Both the position numbers and the translations under genes were made by a program. DNA of 64,000 bases from Palsa-504 sp963705835. Its GTDB lineage: Bacteria; Actinomycetota; Actinomycetes; Streptosporangiales; Streptosporangiaceae. Below the pieces are notes generated by a model. The model saw only the letters and a list, made by a program, of their open reading frames with translations. It had not been told where the DNA came from and did not search any database. The stretch's first letter is position 1. Every line of letters starts with the position of its first letter. The stretch is taken from NCBI GenBank assembly GCA_963705835.1, contig CAVPLC010000054.1:1-64000 (forward strand), given 5' to 3'. This document shows, in pieces, positions 49,546 to 58,532 of the stretch.

Positions 49546-50330
49546 TTACCCGGGGCCGATGGCGGCGAGCGTGGCGAGCAGGATGGTGAGGCAGGCGGCG
49601 GTGATGTGCGCGGCGACGACCAGGGCGGGTGGACGCCCGGCGGGTGGACGCCCGGCGGGTGGCGGGTCATCCTCGGAGCGGACGGCGGCGCCGCGGCGGC
49701 CGGGGCGGCCGGGGCGAGGAACACCAGGGTAATGCCCAGGCTAGCCACCGCGAGCAGGAGCCCGCAGGCGGCCCAGGCCAGGCCGGTGACGCCGGTGGCC
49801 AGGTAGCTGATCCAGGCCAGCAGGCCGGTGAGGGCCAGCCCGAAGTGGGTGAAGTTCAGTGTCGCCCCGTGCCCACGGCGTGGCTGCGGGCCCTGCCGCC
49901 GGGTGCGGGTGAGCCATCGGGCCATCATCGACACGCCCAGGCCGACGGTAACCAGCCAGGCGACCAGCGCTGCCACGTTGAGGGCGTCCCCGCTGGGCGG
50001 GCGTGCCTGCGAGGCCGCCACCGCATTCTGGCCGGGCGCGGGGACGGCATGGATCAGGCCGGCCACATACGGACTGTCGCGGCCGATGAGCTGGCGCTGG
50101 GCGACCTTCCCGCGCACCCCGGCCGCCGCGGCCTGCAGCGCCCGGTCGACCGCCACGTTCACCTCCAACTGGCTCAGCCCCTGGCAGGCGGCCGGCACCG
50201 TCGTCACCGTGACGTGACGCTGGATCGCCCCCGCCGCGAACTGGAAACACGAGTTCACCGAGCCCCGCGTTACCGGCGGCGGGCTGGAGCACCCGGCCGC
50301 CAGCACGACCCCGGTCACCACCATCTTCAT
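49546..50330 (-). CDS. predicted lipoprotein with membrane segments (frameshifted)
   Basis: Starts MKMVVTGVVLAAGCSSPPP, a short lipoprotein signal with lipobox LAAGC. The middle part has LEVNVAVDRALQAAAAGVRG, then at least three hydrophobic segments. The frame is lost in a tandem GGGTGGACGCCCGGC repeat (about 49626-49660); adding one base restores ALVVAAHITAACLTILLATLAAIGPG and a stop at 49546, 261 aa in total. It converges with the RsbW-like gene 7 bp away. No family recognised. Confidence 0.65.
49626..49660. repeat. 15-bp tandem repeat (GGGTGGACGCCCGGC)
   Basis: Two and a fraction copies inside the lipoprotein gene, coding for HPPGV units on the minus strand. The frameshift of that gene lies in or next to it, so slippage, biological or technical, is the likely cause. 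Confidence 0.75.
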
Positions 50331-50450
50331 CGCGCGGCCGCGCCACCGAGTGCCCGTCCGAACGGCCGGTCCCGTCAAGCACGGTCCTGAGCGTTGCCAG
50401 TGGTCACGAGCCGAAGGGTACCAATCGGTTCCTATCGGCCTCACGGCAGA

Positions 50451-51156
50451 ATGGGGTCCGTGACCGAGGTACCGCATTCGTATGGGACCGGGCCCGGGGT
50501 GATCACGCCGGACGGGTGCGCGGTGGACTTCTACGCGATGATGCCTGCGTTCGGCGAGCAGGACATCGTGCACGAGGCCGTGAGGGCGGGGACGTCCATC
50601 CTGGAACTCGGCTGCGGGACCGGGCGGGTTACGCATCCGCTGATCGCGCTCGGGCATCCGGTGGTGGCGGTCGACGAGTCGCCGGAGATGCTCGCGCACG
50701 TGCGGGGCGCCGAGACGGTGTGCGCGACCATCCAGGGGCTGTCGCTCGGCCGGCGGTTCGGCGCCGTGCTGCTCGCGTCACACCTGATCAACGCGCCCGT
50801 ACGGCACCAGGAGCGCGTTCCTGGCCGCGTGCCGGCGTCACGTCGACGACGACGGGTGCGTCATCGTGCAGCAGCATCCACCGGAGTGGTTCTCGGACGC
50901 GACCGAGACCGAGTACACCCGGGACGGGGTCATCTACCGGCTGCGCGACGTGTCGCGCCCGGCTCCGGACCTGCTCACGGCTACCGTCGAGTACGTGGTG
51001 GGCGACCGGTGCTGGACGCAGACGTTCACTACCACGCGCCTCGACCAGGCCGGGCTCGACGCCAGCCTCGGCGCGGCGGGCCTGCGCCTGGACCGGTACC
51101 TGACCGAGGACCGCAGCTGGTTCCGCGCCGTGCCCGCGCGGGCTCCGGGAGGCTAG
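50451..51156 (+). CDS. class I SAM-dependent methyltransferase (frameshifted)
   Basis: Small methyltransferase: FYAMMPAFGEQDIVHEAV, SAM motif ILELGCGTGRVTHPL, VVAVDESPEMLAHV and LLASHLIN. The frame changes near 50790-50812; in the new frame SAFLAACRRHVDDDGCVIVQQHPPEWF completes the protein. One base fewer gives 234 aa. The first ATG (50451) is used; GTG 50460 is an alternative. Its stop overlaps the convergent DUF5302 gene. Confidence 0.85.
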
Positions 51157-51413
51157 CCGCCGCTCTTGCGGCGGAACGAACGGCGGCTGGCGGCCGGGCC
51201 GTGGGAGCCGTGCACCTTGCCGGTGTCCTGCGCGCCCTCGGCGTTGCCGCCGCCGTGCGTGCCGCGCTTGCGCTCCAGCGCCTCGCGGAACTTGCGCTTC
51301 AACTCATCGAGATCGGCCTTGGCGTTCTCCGGCGGGTCGGCCTCGGCCGCCTCTGGTGGGTCGGCCTCGGCCGAGGCGGCTGAAGCCTCGGCTCCGGATT
51401 GCTCGGCGGCCAT
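51153..51413 (-). CDS. DUF5302 family small protein
   Basis: 86 aa: acidic, Ala/Glu-rich N terminus then DLDELKRKFREALERKRG and a basic C terminus KVHGSHGPAASRRSFRRKSG. This matches DUF5302, a widely conserved actinobacterial protein of unknown function. ATG 51413 is chosen because the family begins near it. Confidence 0.85.
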   Translation of the reverse strand: MAAEQSGAEASAASAEADPPEAAEADPPENAKADLDELKRKFREALERKRGTHGGGNAEGAQDTGKVHGSHGPAASRRSFRRKSGG

Positions 51414-51522
51414 GCGGACCTCCTCGGTGAGAAGTACAGAACCCAGCCTTGCACATCGGGGGCTGGTTGTTCGAGCCGAAATCGCGGGCGACGGCGCCGG
51501 CCGGCCTGGAGGCCGCAGGATA

Positions 51523-52482
51523 ATGGCTGCTATGACCCGAACGTCCCGGCGGGGGGCGCAGGCTCCGGCCAGCCACGTGGACACCGGCTACGGGCGCGCC
51601 GAGCTGCTGCGCGATGCCGACCGGAGGTCGGCGTGGATGCTGCTAGTCGACGGTATCCCGCAGTCGCATGTGGACCTGGACGACCCGGCGTACCTGGAGT
51701 TCGAGTATGTCCGGCGGCTCGGGCACGTGATCGACACGGCGGCGCCCGAGGGGCAGCCGCTGCGGGTGCTGCACCTGGGGGCCGGGGCTCTCACGCTGGC
51801 CCGTTACGTCACGGCGACACGGCCCGGCTCGGATCAGCTGGCGGTCGAGATCGACGCCGCGCTGGTGGATCTGGTCCGGCTCCAGCTGCCGACGCGCCGG
51901 GTGCGGATCCGGATCGGGGACGCCAGGGCCGTGCTCGAGCGGCTGGCGGCGGGGTCGTTCGACGTGGTGATCGCGGACGTGTTCGCGGGCGGGCGCACGC
52001 CGGCCCATCTGACCTCGGCGGAATTCGCGGCCGCGGTCCGCAGGGCGCTGCGGGACACCGGGGTGTTCGCGGCCAACGTGGCCGACGGCGTGCCGCTGAC
52101 ACACGCCCGGGCGCAGGTCGCGACGGTCCGGTCGGTATTCCCGCACGCGTGCGTGGTCGCCGACCCGGGGGTGCTGCGGGGCCGCAGGTTCGGCAACCTC
52201 GTGCTGGCGGCCAGTCCCGCCCCGCTCCCCGTAAGCGCGCTCACCCGCCGCGCGGCATCGGACCCGATGCCGGGGCGGGTGCTGCACGGCGAGGCTCTGA
52301 CCCGCTTCGTGGCGGGCGCGAAACCGGTCGGCGACGCGGAGGCCCTCCCCTCCCCCGCGCCGCCGACCGATGCGTTCGCGTCCTTAGTTTCCCCGGAGCA
52401 GGGTGGCGACGCCGGCCCGCCGGGTGCCCGCCGAGCGCTGCGGCCGAGGCTCAGCCACGCGGCCGCCGCGGACACCGCATAG
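51523..52482 (+). CDS. spermidine synthase-like methyltransferase-fold protein
   Basis: 319 aa, similar to SpeE-like proteins: ESRQSHVDL-type GIPQSHVDLDDP, LRVLHLGAGALTLARY, VEIDAALVDLVRLQL, RIRIGDARAVLERL and FDVVIADVFAGGRTP. The aminopropyl-transfer residues are not all evident, so true polyamine synthesis is doubtful. GGATAATGG at the start suggests a leaderless transcript from a -10 element. ATG 51532 is an alternative start. Confidence 0.85.
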   Translation: MAAMTRTSRRGAQAPASHVDTGYGRAELLRDADRRSAWMLLVDGIPQSHVDLDDPAYLEFEYVRRLGHVIDTAAPEGQPLRVLHLGAGALTLARYVTATRPGSDQLAVEIDAALVDLVRLQLPTRRVRIRIGDARAVLERLAAGSFDVVIADVFAGGRTPAHLTSAEFAAAVRRALRDTGVFAANVADGVPLTHARAQVATVRSVFPHACVVADPGVLRGRRFGNLVLAASPAPLPVSALTRRAASDPMPGRVLHGEALTRFVAGAKPVGDAEALPSPAPPTDAFASLVSPEQGGDAGPPGARRALRPRLSHAAAADTA

Positions 52483-52484
52483 GT

Positions 52485-52630
52485 CAGTCGCCAGCCCGGA
52501 CACCTACGACCAGCTGGTACGCCAGGCGGGTTACAGCTACGACGAGCTGGAGAACTGGGTCCGCGCGACCCTCAGCGCCGCCCTGCTCGGGGCCTCCGGG
52601 CCCCCTTCGAGCTCTCCCGTTTCGCCCTGA
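52485..52630 (+). pseudogene. C-terminal remnant, possibly TetR-family regulator
   Basis: The frame ending at TGA 52628 reads SPDTYDQLVRQAGYSYDELENWV then RATLSAALLG, which resembles the last helix of actinomycete TetR regulators. No N-terminal DNA-binding part is present upstream. It overlaps the 3' end of der on the other strand. This is a tentative reading. Confidence 0.3.
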
Positions 52631-53957
52631 CCCGGACCGAGACCTGGACGGGACTGCCCTCGAAGCCGAACTCCTCGCGCAGCCGCCGCTCCACGAAACG
52701 CCGGTAGGCCGCCTCGAGGAACCCCGAGGCGAACAGCACGAAGGTCGGCGGCCGGATTCCGGCCTGGGTGGCGAACAGGATCTTGGGCTGGCGGCCGCCG
52801 CGGACCGGCGGCGGCGTCGCCGCCACCAGGCCGGTCAGCCACGCGTTGAGCCTGCCGGTCGGCACCCGGGTCTCCCAGCCGGCCAGCGCGGTCTCCAGCG
52901 CGGGTACCAGCCGTTCGACGTGCCGCCCGGTGGTCGCGGAGATGTTCACCCGGGGCGCCCAGCGGGCGTTGTTCAGCTGCCGGTCGATCTCGCGTTCCAG
53001 GTACCGCTGCCGCTCCTCATCGACCAGGTCCCACTTGTTATAGGCGATGACCAGGGCGCGCCCGGCCTCGATGACCATGGATATGATCCGCAGGTCCTGC
53101 TCGGTGAGCGGCTCGCTCGCGTCGACGAGGACCACCGCGACTTCCGCGCGGTCCAGGGCGCCCGCGGTGCGCAGCGCGGCGTAGTAGTCCGCGCCCTGGT
53201 TCTCGCGGAACCGCCGCCTGATGCCGGCCGTGTCGACGAATCGCCACGTCGTGCCGCCGAGCTCGACCAGCTCGTCCACCGGGTCCCTGGTGGTGCCGGC
53301 CTGCGCGTCGACCAGCGCCCGCTCCTGACCGGCCAGCTTGTTCAGCAGGCTCGACTTGCCGACGTTCGGGCGGCCGAGGAGCGCGACCCGGCGCGGGCCG
53401 CCCTCGGTCTCCTCGGCTTCGCGCGGCGCGTCGGGCAGCGCGTCGAGGATCAGGTCGAGCAGGTCGCCGCTGCCCCGCCCGTGCAGCGCGCTGACCGGCG
53501 CGGGCTCCCCCAGGCCCAGCGACCACAGGGCCGCGACCTCCGGCTCGGCCTTGGTGTCGTCGATCTTGTTGGCCGCGACCACGACGGGCTTGCCCGACCG
53601 GCGCAGCACGCGGGCCACCGACGCGTCGGCGTCGGTGACCCCCACGGTGGCGTCCACCACGAACAGCACCGCGTCCGCGGCGTCGACCGCCACCCTGGCC
53701 TGGGCGGCGACCCGCGCGGCCAGGCTTTCTGTGCCCTCGATCGCGGGTTCCCACCCGCCGGTGTCCACCAGGGTGAACGCGCGGCCGCGCCACAGGGCGT
53801 CGTAGGCGACCCGGTCCCTGGTCACCCCGGGGGTGTCTTGCACGACCGCCTGCCTGCTGCCGAGGATCCGGTTCACCAGCGTCGACTTGCCCACGTTGGG
53901 GCGGCCGACGACCGCGACCACGGGCACCGCGGCCGAACCGGACTCCTGGGGCGTCAC
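52572..53957 (-). CDS. der: ribosome biogenesis GTPase Der (EngA)
   Basis: Essential double GTPase for 50S maturation, 461 aa. Two complete G domains: GRPNVGKST, DTPGVTRDR, NKID in the first and GRPNVGKSS, DTAGI, NKWD in the second. The C-terminal KH-like domain ends in basic residues. GTG 53957 overlaps the cmk stop by 4 nt. cmk-der order is widely conserved in actinobacteria. Confidence 0.97.
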   Translation of the reverse strand: MTPQESGSAAVPVVAVVGRPNVGKSTLVNRILGSRQAVVQDTPGVTRDRVAYDALWRGRAFTLVDTGGWEPAIEGTESLAARVAAQARVAVDAADAVLFVVDATVGVTDADASVARVLRRSGKPVVVAANKIDDTKAEPEVAALWSLGLGEPAPVSALHGRGSGDLLDLILDALPDAPREAEETEGGPRRVALLGRPNVGKSSLLNKLAGQERALVDAQAGTTRDPVDELVELGGTTWRFVDTAGIRRRFRENQGADYYAALRTAGALDRAEVAVVLVDASEPLTEQDLRIISMVIEAGRALVIAYNKWDLVDEERQRYLEREIDRQLNNARWAPRVNISATTGRHVERLVPALETALAGWETRVPTGRLNAWLTGLVAATPPPVRGGRQPKILFATQAGIRPPTFVLFASGFLEAAYRRFVERRLREEFGFEGSPVQVSVRVRAKRESSKGARRPRAGRR

Positions 53958-54689
53958 CGGGCTCGCACCATTTCGGCCAGGCGGACGATCGTGTCGACCA
54001 CCTGGTCCAGGTCGAGCCGGGTGGAGTCGATCTCCACCGCGTCCTCGGCCTTGCCGCTCTGCGCCGCGTCAAGGCGGTCGCGGCGGTCCTGCTCGACCCG
54101 CGTCGTGTCCGCGGACCAGCTGGCCTCGGCCGCCCGACGGCCGGCCCGCGCGTCCCGGTCGGCGGTCAGGAACACCTTGACCGGCGCGTCAGGCGCGACC
54201 ACGGTGCCGATGTCGCGACCCTCGGCGACGATCCCGCCGGCGCGGGCGATGATGTCCCGCTGCTGGGCGATCAGGTGCGCGCGGACCCGCGGGACCGCGG
54301 CGACGGCACTGACCGCGGCGGTGACCTCGCGGGTCCTGATCGCCGCGGACACGTCGGTGCCGTTGACCCGCGTCCACGGCGCGTGCGGGTCGGTGCCGAC
54401 CTCGATGACCGGCTCGGCGGCCAGCTCGACCGACGAGGGCGGCGTCGCCGACATCCACGCCCCGGTCGAGCAGCCACCAGGTCAGGGCCCGGTACATCGA
54501 TCCGGTGTCCAGGTACCGCAGGCCCAGGGCGATCGCCGCACCCCGGGACGCGCTCGACTTGCCCGCGCCTGACGGCCCGTCGATCGCGACGACGAGCCTG
54601 GGTTGGGCGCGGGGGGGCTTGGGGGGGTCGTCCCCCCGGGCTATACTGCCCGTTTCGCTCTCCTGGTCCAGGCCGACTGATGTCTTCAC
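53954..54689 (-). CDS. cmk: cytidylate kinase (frameshifted)
   Basis: Phosphorylates CMP and dCMP; essential. The N-terminal part has P-loop IDGPSGAGKSSASRG and LRYLDTGSMYRALTWWLLDRGVD; the remainder (VELAAEPVIEVGTDP, RDIGTVVAPDAPVKVFLTA, QDRRDRLDA) is in another frame. One extra base near 54428-54434 explains it; without it the protein is 244 aa. The N-terminal extension GDDPPKPPRAQ is encoded by G-rich repeat copy 3, so the true start could be closer to LVVAIDGPSG. The stop overlaps der by 4 nt. Confidence 0.92.
54611..54640. repeat. G-rich palindromic repeat, copy 3 (5' end of cmk)
   Basis: GGGGGGGCTTGGGGGGGTCG followed by TCCCCCCGGG. It sits in the N-terminal extension of Cmk, outside the conserved kinase. 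Same layout as copies at 14772 and 28001. Confidence 0.65.
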
Positions 54690-54906
54690 CCGAGCGATGC
54701 TACCGGGGGCCGCGGCGTGCCGGGCGCTGCGTAACTATGCTGAGGCCGACCCTCCCCGCCAGGCCGGGCTGGCCGTCCCGCTGATCCAGGATCTCATGAC
54801 GTCATTCGAGGAGGCCTGATGCGCGGGCGCACGCAGGGAAGGCGGAGGCACGCAGTCCGATCCGTTCGGCATAAAAAGGAAACAGAAGAGGCGACGGCCG
54901 GTTCGC
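54690..54906. other. intergenic region tyrA-cmk, palindrome at 54796-54805
   Basis: 217 bp between tyrA and cmk. It contains the perfect palindrome ATGACGTCAT. No gene is supported. It may carry the cmk-der promoter, since other neighbours in this run overlap but these two do not. Confidence 0.4.
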
Positions 54907-55974
54907 TCAGCGGCGGACCGGCCAGCCGCCTGCCTCCAGGGCATCCAGCAGCGTGCCAGCCTCGGCGGGGCGGACCGAGAGCTCCGCGACGCCGACGGGG
55001 AGCCCGGGCGAGTGCTCGATCCTGACGTCCTCGATGTTGACGCCCGCGGCGCCGGTGGCCTGGAACAGCCGGGCCAGTTCGCCGGGCTGGTCGGGGATGA
55101 CCACCTGGACCACGGCAAAGGGCCTGGGCGCGCCGCCGTGCTTGCCGGGGATGCGGGCCACGCCCGCCTGGCCGCGGTCCAGCAGGGTGGCCACGGTCTT
55201 TTCCGGGTCCTCGCCCTCGGCTTCTTGGGCCAGGGTCCGGGCGGCCTCGGCCAGGTCGGCGGCCACCGCGGCGAGCACCTCGGCGACCGGCGCGGCGTTG
55301 GCGGTGAGGATCTGCGCCCACAGGGCCGTGTCGCCGGCCGCGATCCTGGTCACGTCGCGCAGGCCCTGCCCGGTCAGGTCGAGGGCCTGGGCCGGGGCGG
55401 CCTCGAGGCGGGCCGCCATGGCCGCGGCGACCAGGTGCGGAGCGTGCGAGATGAGCGCCACCCAGCGGTCATGCGCGGCGGCGTCGGTGCGCAGCGGGAC
55501 CGCGCCGCACGCGCGGACCAGGTCGGTGACCGTCTCGGTGGCCTGGGCCGAGGTCTCGGGCTCCGGGCACAGGGCCCAGGTGCGGCCGAGGAACAGGTCG
55601 GCGCGGGCCGCGGCCGGGCCGTGCTTCTCCCGCCCGGCCAGCGGGTGACCCGGGACGAAGCAGGTCAGGTCGCAGCCCGCGGCGCGGGCCTGGGCGACGG
55701 GGAGCTGCTTCACGCTGGCCACGTCGGTGTAGCAGCGGGCCATGTTCCGGGCCTGCGCGGCGGCCAGGATGGCGGCCACGGCGGCGGGGGGCACGGCGAT
55801 CACCGCGACGTCCGCGGTGATCCCCTTGTGCAATAGCTCCCCTGCCCCGAGGTCGGCGGCCAGCCTTGCGGCGGCCGGATCGGAGTCGGTGAGCCAGACC
55901 TGGGATCCCTTCTCCCGCAGCGCCAGCGCGACCGACGTCCCGATCAGCCCGGTCCCGACGACCGCGACCTTCAT
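54907..55974 (-). CDS. tyrA: prephenate dehydrogenase with ACT domain
   Basis: Tyrosine-pathway dehydrogenase, 355 aa. N-terminal Rossmann motif VGTGLIGTSVALAL, VPGHPLAGREKHGP substrate segment and ISHAPHLVAAAMA helix, then a C-terminal ACT domain (FAVVQVVIPDQPGELARLFQATGAAGVNIEDVRI) for feedback control. ATG 55974 overlaps the aroH stop by 4 nt, pairing chorismate mutase with prephenate dehydrogenase in one transcript. Confidence 0.95.
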   Translation of the reverse strand: MKVAVVGTGLIGTSVALALREKGSQVWLTDSDPAAARLAADLGAGELLHKGITADVAVIAVPPAAVAAILAAAQARNMARCYTDVASVKQLPVAQARAAGCDLTCFVPGHPLAGREKHGPAAARADLFLGRTWALCPEPETSAQATETVTDLVRACGAVPLRTDAAAHDRWVALISHAPHLVAAAMAARLEAAPAQALDLTGQGLRDVTRIAAGDTALWAQILTANAAPVAEVLAAVAADLAEAARTLAQEAEGEDPEKTVATLLDRGQAGVARIPGKHGGAPRPFAVVQVVIPDQPGELARLFQATGAAGVNIEDVRIEHSPGLPVGVAELSVRPAEAGTLLDALEAGGWPVRR

Positions 55975-56333
55975 TGGGCGATGTCCAGGCGCAGGGCGGC
56001 GGCGCCCCGCAGGTACACGTGCTGGATTTCCGAACGCGGTCGGTCCGTCTCCACGTGAGCCATCAGGCGGACCACGCGGGGCATGGCCCCGGGCACGGCC
56101 ATCTCGGTGGCGCAGATCAGCGGCACGTCGTGGAAGCCGATCTTGCGCGCGGCCAGGGCCGGGAACTCGGCGGTGAGGTCCGGCGTCGCGGTGAACAGCA
56201 CGCTGATCACGTCGTCGGTGGTCAGATCGTTACGGGCCATGACCTCGGTGACGAGTTCGGCCGTGCCCTCGAGTATCGCGTCGCGATCGTCGGTCTCGAT
56301 CTGCACCGCGCCGCGGACCGCCCTGACCGTCAT
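55971..56333 (-). CDS. aroH: chorismate mutase, AroH type
   Basis: Converts chorismate to prephenate, the substrate of the next gene product. 120 aa of the trimeric AroH fold: VRAVRGAVQIETDDRDAI, TDDVISVLFTATPDL, CATEMAVPGAMPRVVRLMAHV. ATG 56333 follows GAGGAGGGAG; a GTG 24 nt upstream would place that site inside the gene. Confidence 0.94.
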   Translation of the reverse strand: MTVRAVRGAVQIETDDRDAILEGTAELVTEVMARNDLTTDDVISVLFTATPDLTAEFPALAARKIGFHDVPLICATEMAVPGAMPRVVRLMAHVETDRPRSEIQHVYLRGAAALRLDIAQ

Positions 56334-56360
56334 CGGTGTGTCTCCCTCCTCGGCCACACG

Positions 56361-57143
56361 TTACAACCCCACGGCGGCGTACAGCTCGCCAATTTCCCTG
56401 GTGGTCAGCTCGCGGGAGGCACCGGGCTTGAGGGTTGCGAGCCTGATCGGGCCGACGTCGGTGCGGACCAGCCGGCTGACCGGGTGGCCGGTGGCGGCCA
56501 GCATCCTCCTGACGATGTGCTTGCGCCCCTCGTGCAGGGTGATCTCCACCAGGGCGCGATTGCCCGACCGGTCGATGACCCGGAAACGGTCCGCGGTGGC
56601 CACGCCGTCGTCGAGCTCGACGCCGGTCTGCAGGCGGCGGCCGAGGTCCTTCGGCACCGGGCCGGTGACTTCGGCCAGGTAGGTCTTGGCCACCTCGAAG
56701 CTCGGGTGGGCCAGCCGGTGTGCGAGCTCGCCGTCGTTGGTGAGCAGCATCAGGCCTTCGGTGTCGTAGTCCAGCCTGCCGATGTGGAACAGCCGCTCGG
56801 ACCGGTCGCCGAGGAAGTCGGTGATGGTCTTGCGGCCGCGGGGGTCCGACATCGCGGTGAGCACCTTGGGCGGCTTGTTGAAGGCCAGGTAGACCAGGCC
56901 GGGCCGGGCCGGGATGCGCTTGCCGTCCACCCGGATGACCTGGTGCTCGGGGTCGACCCGGGCGCCGAACCTGCGGACCGTCTGCCCGTCGACCTCGACC
57001 CGGCCGGCGCCGATCAGTTCCTCGCAGTGCCTGCGGCTGCCGACGCCGGCCTCGGCCAGCACCTTCTGCAGCCGGACGCCGTCCTGGACATCGGTCAGCG
57101 AATCGCGGTCTTCGTCGTCTTCGTCAGGGTCGGGCGTTCTCAT
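56361..57143 (-). CDS. rluB: 23S rRNA pseudouridine synthase, RluB/RsuA family
   Basis: 260 aa. N-terminal S4 domain (RLQKVLAEAGVGSRRHCEELI), catalytic Asp in GRLDYDTEGLMLLTNDG and the C-terminal EGRKHIVRRMLAATGHPVSRLVR. Targets a uridine of domain V of 23S rRNA. It overlaps the 3' end of scpB by 20 nt, so it belongs to the scpA-scpB transcript. An acidic N-terminal stretch precedes S4. Confidence 0.94.
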   Translation of the reverse strand: MRTPDPDEDDEDRDSLTDVQDGVRLQKVLAEAGVGSRRHCEELIGAGRVEVDGQTVRRFGARVDPEHQVIRVDGKRIPARPGLVYLAFNKPPKVLTAMSDPRGRKTITDFLGDRSERLFHIGRLDYDTEGLMLLTNDGELAHRLAHPSFEVAKTYLAEVTGPVPKDLGRRLQTGVELDDGVATADRFRVIDRSGNRALVEITLHEGRKHIVRRMLAATGHPVSRLVRTDVGPIRLATLKPGASRELTTREIGELYAAVGL

Positions 57144-57705
57144 CCTCGATGTCCTCGATGTCCTCCGGCAGGAACGGCGCGAGATCGGGCAGGTCCTCCA
57201 GGCCGGGCAGGCCGAGCCGTTCCAGGAAGTACCCGGTCGTCCGGTACAGGATCGCGCTGGTCTCTTGATCCGTTCCCGCTTCTTCTACGAGGCCGCGCAG
57301 GACCAGCGTGCGCATCACGCTGTCGCAGTTGACCCCGCGGACGGCCGATACACGGGCCCGGCTGACCGGCTGGCGATAGGCGACCACGGCCAGGGTCTCC
57401 AGCGCCGCCTGGGTCAACCGGACCTCCTGCCCGTCGCTGACGAACCGCTCGACCAGCGGCGCGCAGTCCTCCCGGGTGTAGAACCGCCAGCCGCCCGCGA
57501 TCTCGCGCAGGTCAAAGCCGCGGCCTTGGGTCGTATATTCCTCGGCGAGTTTGTGCAGCTCGGTTAGTACCTCGTTCCTCGGTCGCTCTAGGACCTGCGC
57601 GAGCACGACCACCGGCACCGGCTCGTCCGCGACCAGCAGGATCGCCTCCAGGGAGGCTTTCAGGCCCGGGCCGTTGGGGGTTTCTTCCATGTCCTCTGCG
57701 GTCAT
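57124..57705 (-). CDS. scpB: segregation and condensation protein B
   Basis: 193 aa winged-helix kleisin-interacting subunit of the SMC-ScpAB condensin. Visible family features are LKASLEAILLVADEPV, FDLREIAGGWRFYTREDCAPLV and LTQAALETLAVVAYRQPVSRARVSAVRGVN. ATG 57705 overlaps the scpA stop by 4 nt. Confidence 0.95.
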   Translation of the reverse strand: MTAEDMEETPNGPGLKASLEAILLVADEPVPVVVLAQVLERPRNEVLTELHKLAEEYTTQGRGFDLREIAGGWRFYTREDCAPLVERFVSDGQEVRLTQAALETLAVVAYRQPVSRARVSAVRGVNCDSVMRTLVLRGLVEEAGTDQETSAILYRTTGYFLERLGLPGLEDLPDLAPFLPEDIEDIEDENARP

Positions 57706-58505
57706 GTGTCGTCGCTCTCCGTTAGGTTACCGCGGCCCGTCCACGTCACGTACAGCTCGCCGAGCGCCGTGACCTGCTCGAAGGACACGACGTCCTCGCG
57801 GTACAGGTCAAGCAGGGCCAGGAAGGAGGCCACGATCTCGTAGGTGCCCTGGGCGTTCGCGGTGAGCTGGCGGAAGCTGGCCCGGCCGAGCTCCTTGAGC
57901 ATTGCGGCGAGGACGCGGGCCTGCTCCTTGATGCTGATCACCGGGGCGTGGATGTGCTCGGTCGACACCTTGGGCGGGGCCTTGGGCGCGAGCGCGAGCG
58001 CGGCGAGCCGGGCGAACTCGGCCGGGCCGAGGCCCAGCAGGACCTCGGGGAGGAGTTCGGCGAAGCGCGGCTCGAGCGGAACCCGGCGCGGGAAGCGGCG
58101 GGCCGCCGCGGTCATCCGGGCCGCGAAGTTGGCCGCGACCTCCTTGTACGCGCGGTACTGCAGCAGCCGCGCGAACAGCAGGTCCCTGGCTTCGAGCAGG
58201 GCGAGGTCCTCCTCGTCCTCCACCTCGCCGCTCGGGAGCAGCCGGGCGGCCTTGAGGTCGAGCAGGGTGGCCGCGACGACCAGGAAGTAGCTGACCTGGT
58301 CCAGGTCCCAGCCGTCGGAACGTTGCGAGATGTAGGCGATGAACTCGTCGGTGACCTGGGACAGGGCGACTTCGGTGATGTCCAGCTTGTGCTTGGAGAT
58401 CAGCGCGAGCAGCAGGTCGAACGGGCCCTCGAACACGTCGAGGTGCACCTCGAAGCCGGCCGCGGCGCGCGGCGCGCTGTCGGTGTCCCCGGTGTCCACG
58501 CTCAC
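57702..58505 (-). CDS. scpA: segregation and condensation protein A
   Basis: 267 aa kleisin of the SMC-ScpAB complex. It starts at GTG with FEVHLDVFEGPFDLLLALISKHKLDITEVALSQVTDEFIAYI and ends with the C-terminal winged helix (FLALLDLYREDVVSFEQVTALGELYVTW). Twenty-seven bp separate it from the ribbon-helix-helix-like gene upstream. Confidence 0.95.
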   Translation of the reverse strand: MSVDTGDTDSAPRAAAGFEVHLDVFEGPFDLLLALISKHKLDITEVALSQVTDEFIAYISQRSDGWDLDQVSYFLVVAATLLDLKAARLLPSGEVEDEEDLALLEARDLLFARLLQYRAYKEVAANFAARMTAAARRFPRRVPLEPRFAELLPEVLLGLGPAEFARLAALALAPKAPPKVSTEHIHAPVISIKEQARVLAAMLKELGRASFRQLTANAQGTYEIVASFLALLDLYREDVVSFEQVTALGELYVTWTGRGNLTESDDT

Positions 58506-58532
58506 GACGGTAGTGCAGTATTGCCGCTGGGA

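Noticed and set aside
51523..52482. Calling the SpeE-like protein a spermidine synthase
   Set aside because: The fold is similar but the aminopropyltransferase active-site residues are not convincingly present and no polyamine genes are near.
51399..54572. 1,057-codon plus-strand ORF
   Set aside because: Runs antisense to der and cmk with Arg/Gly/Pro-rich composition typical of high-GC shadow frames.
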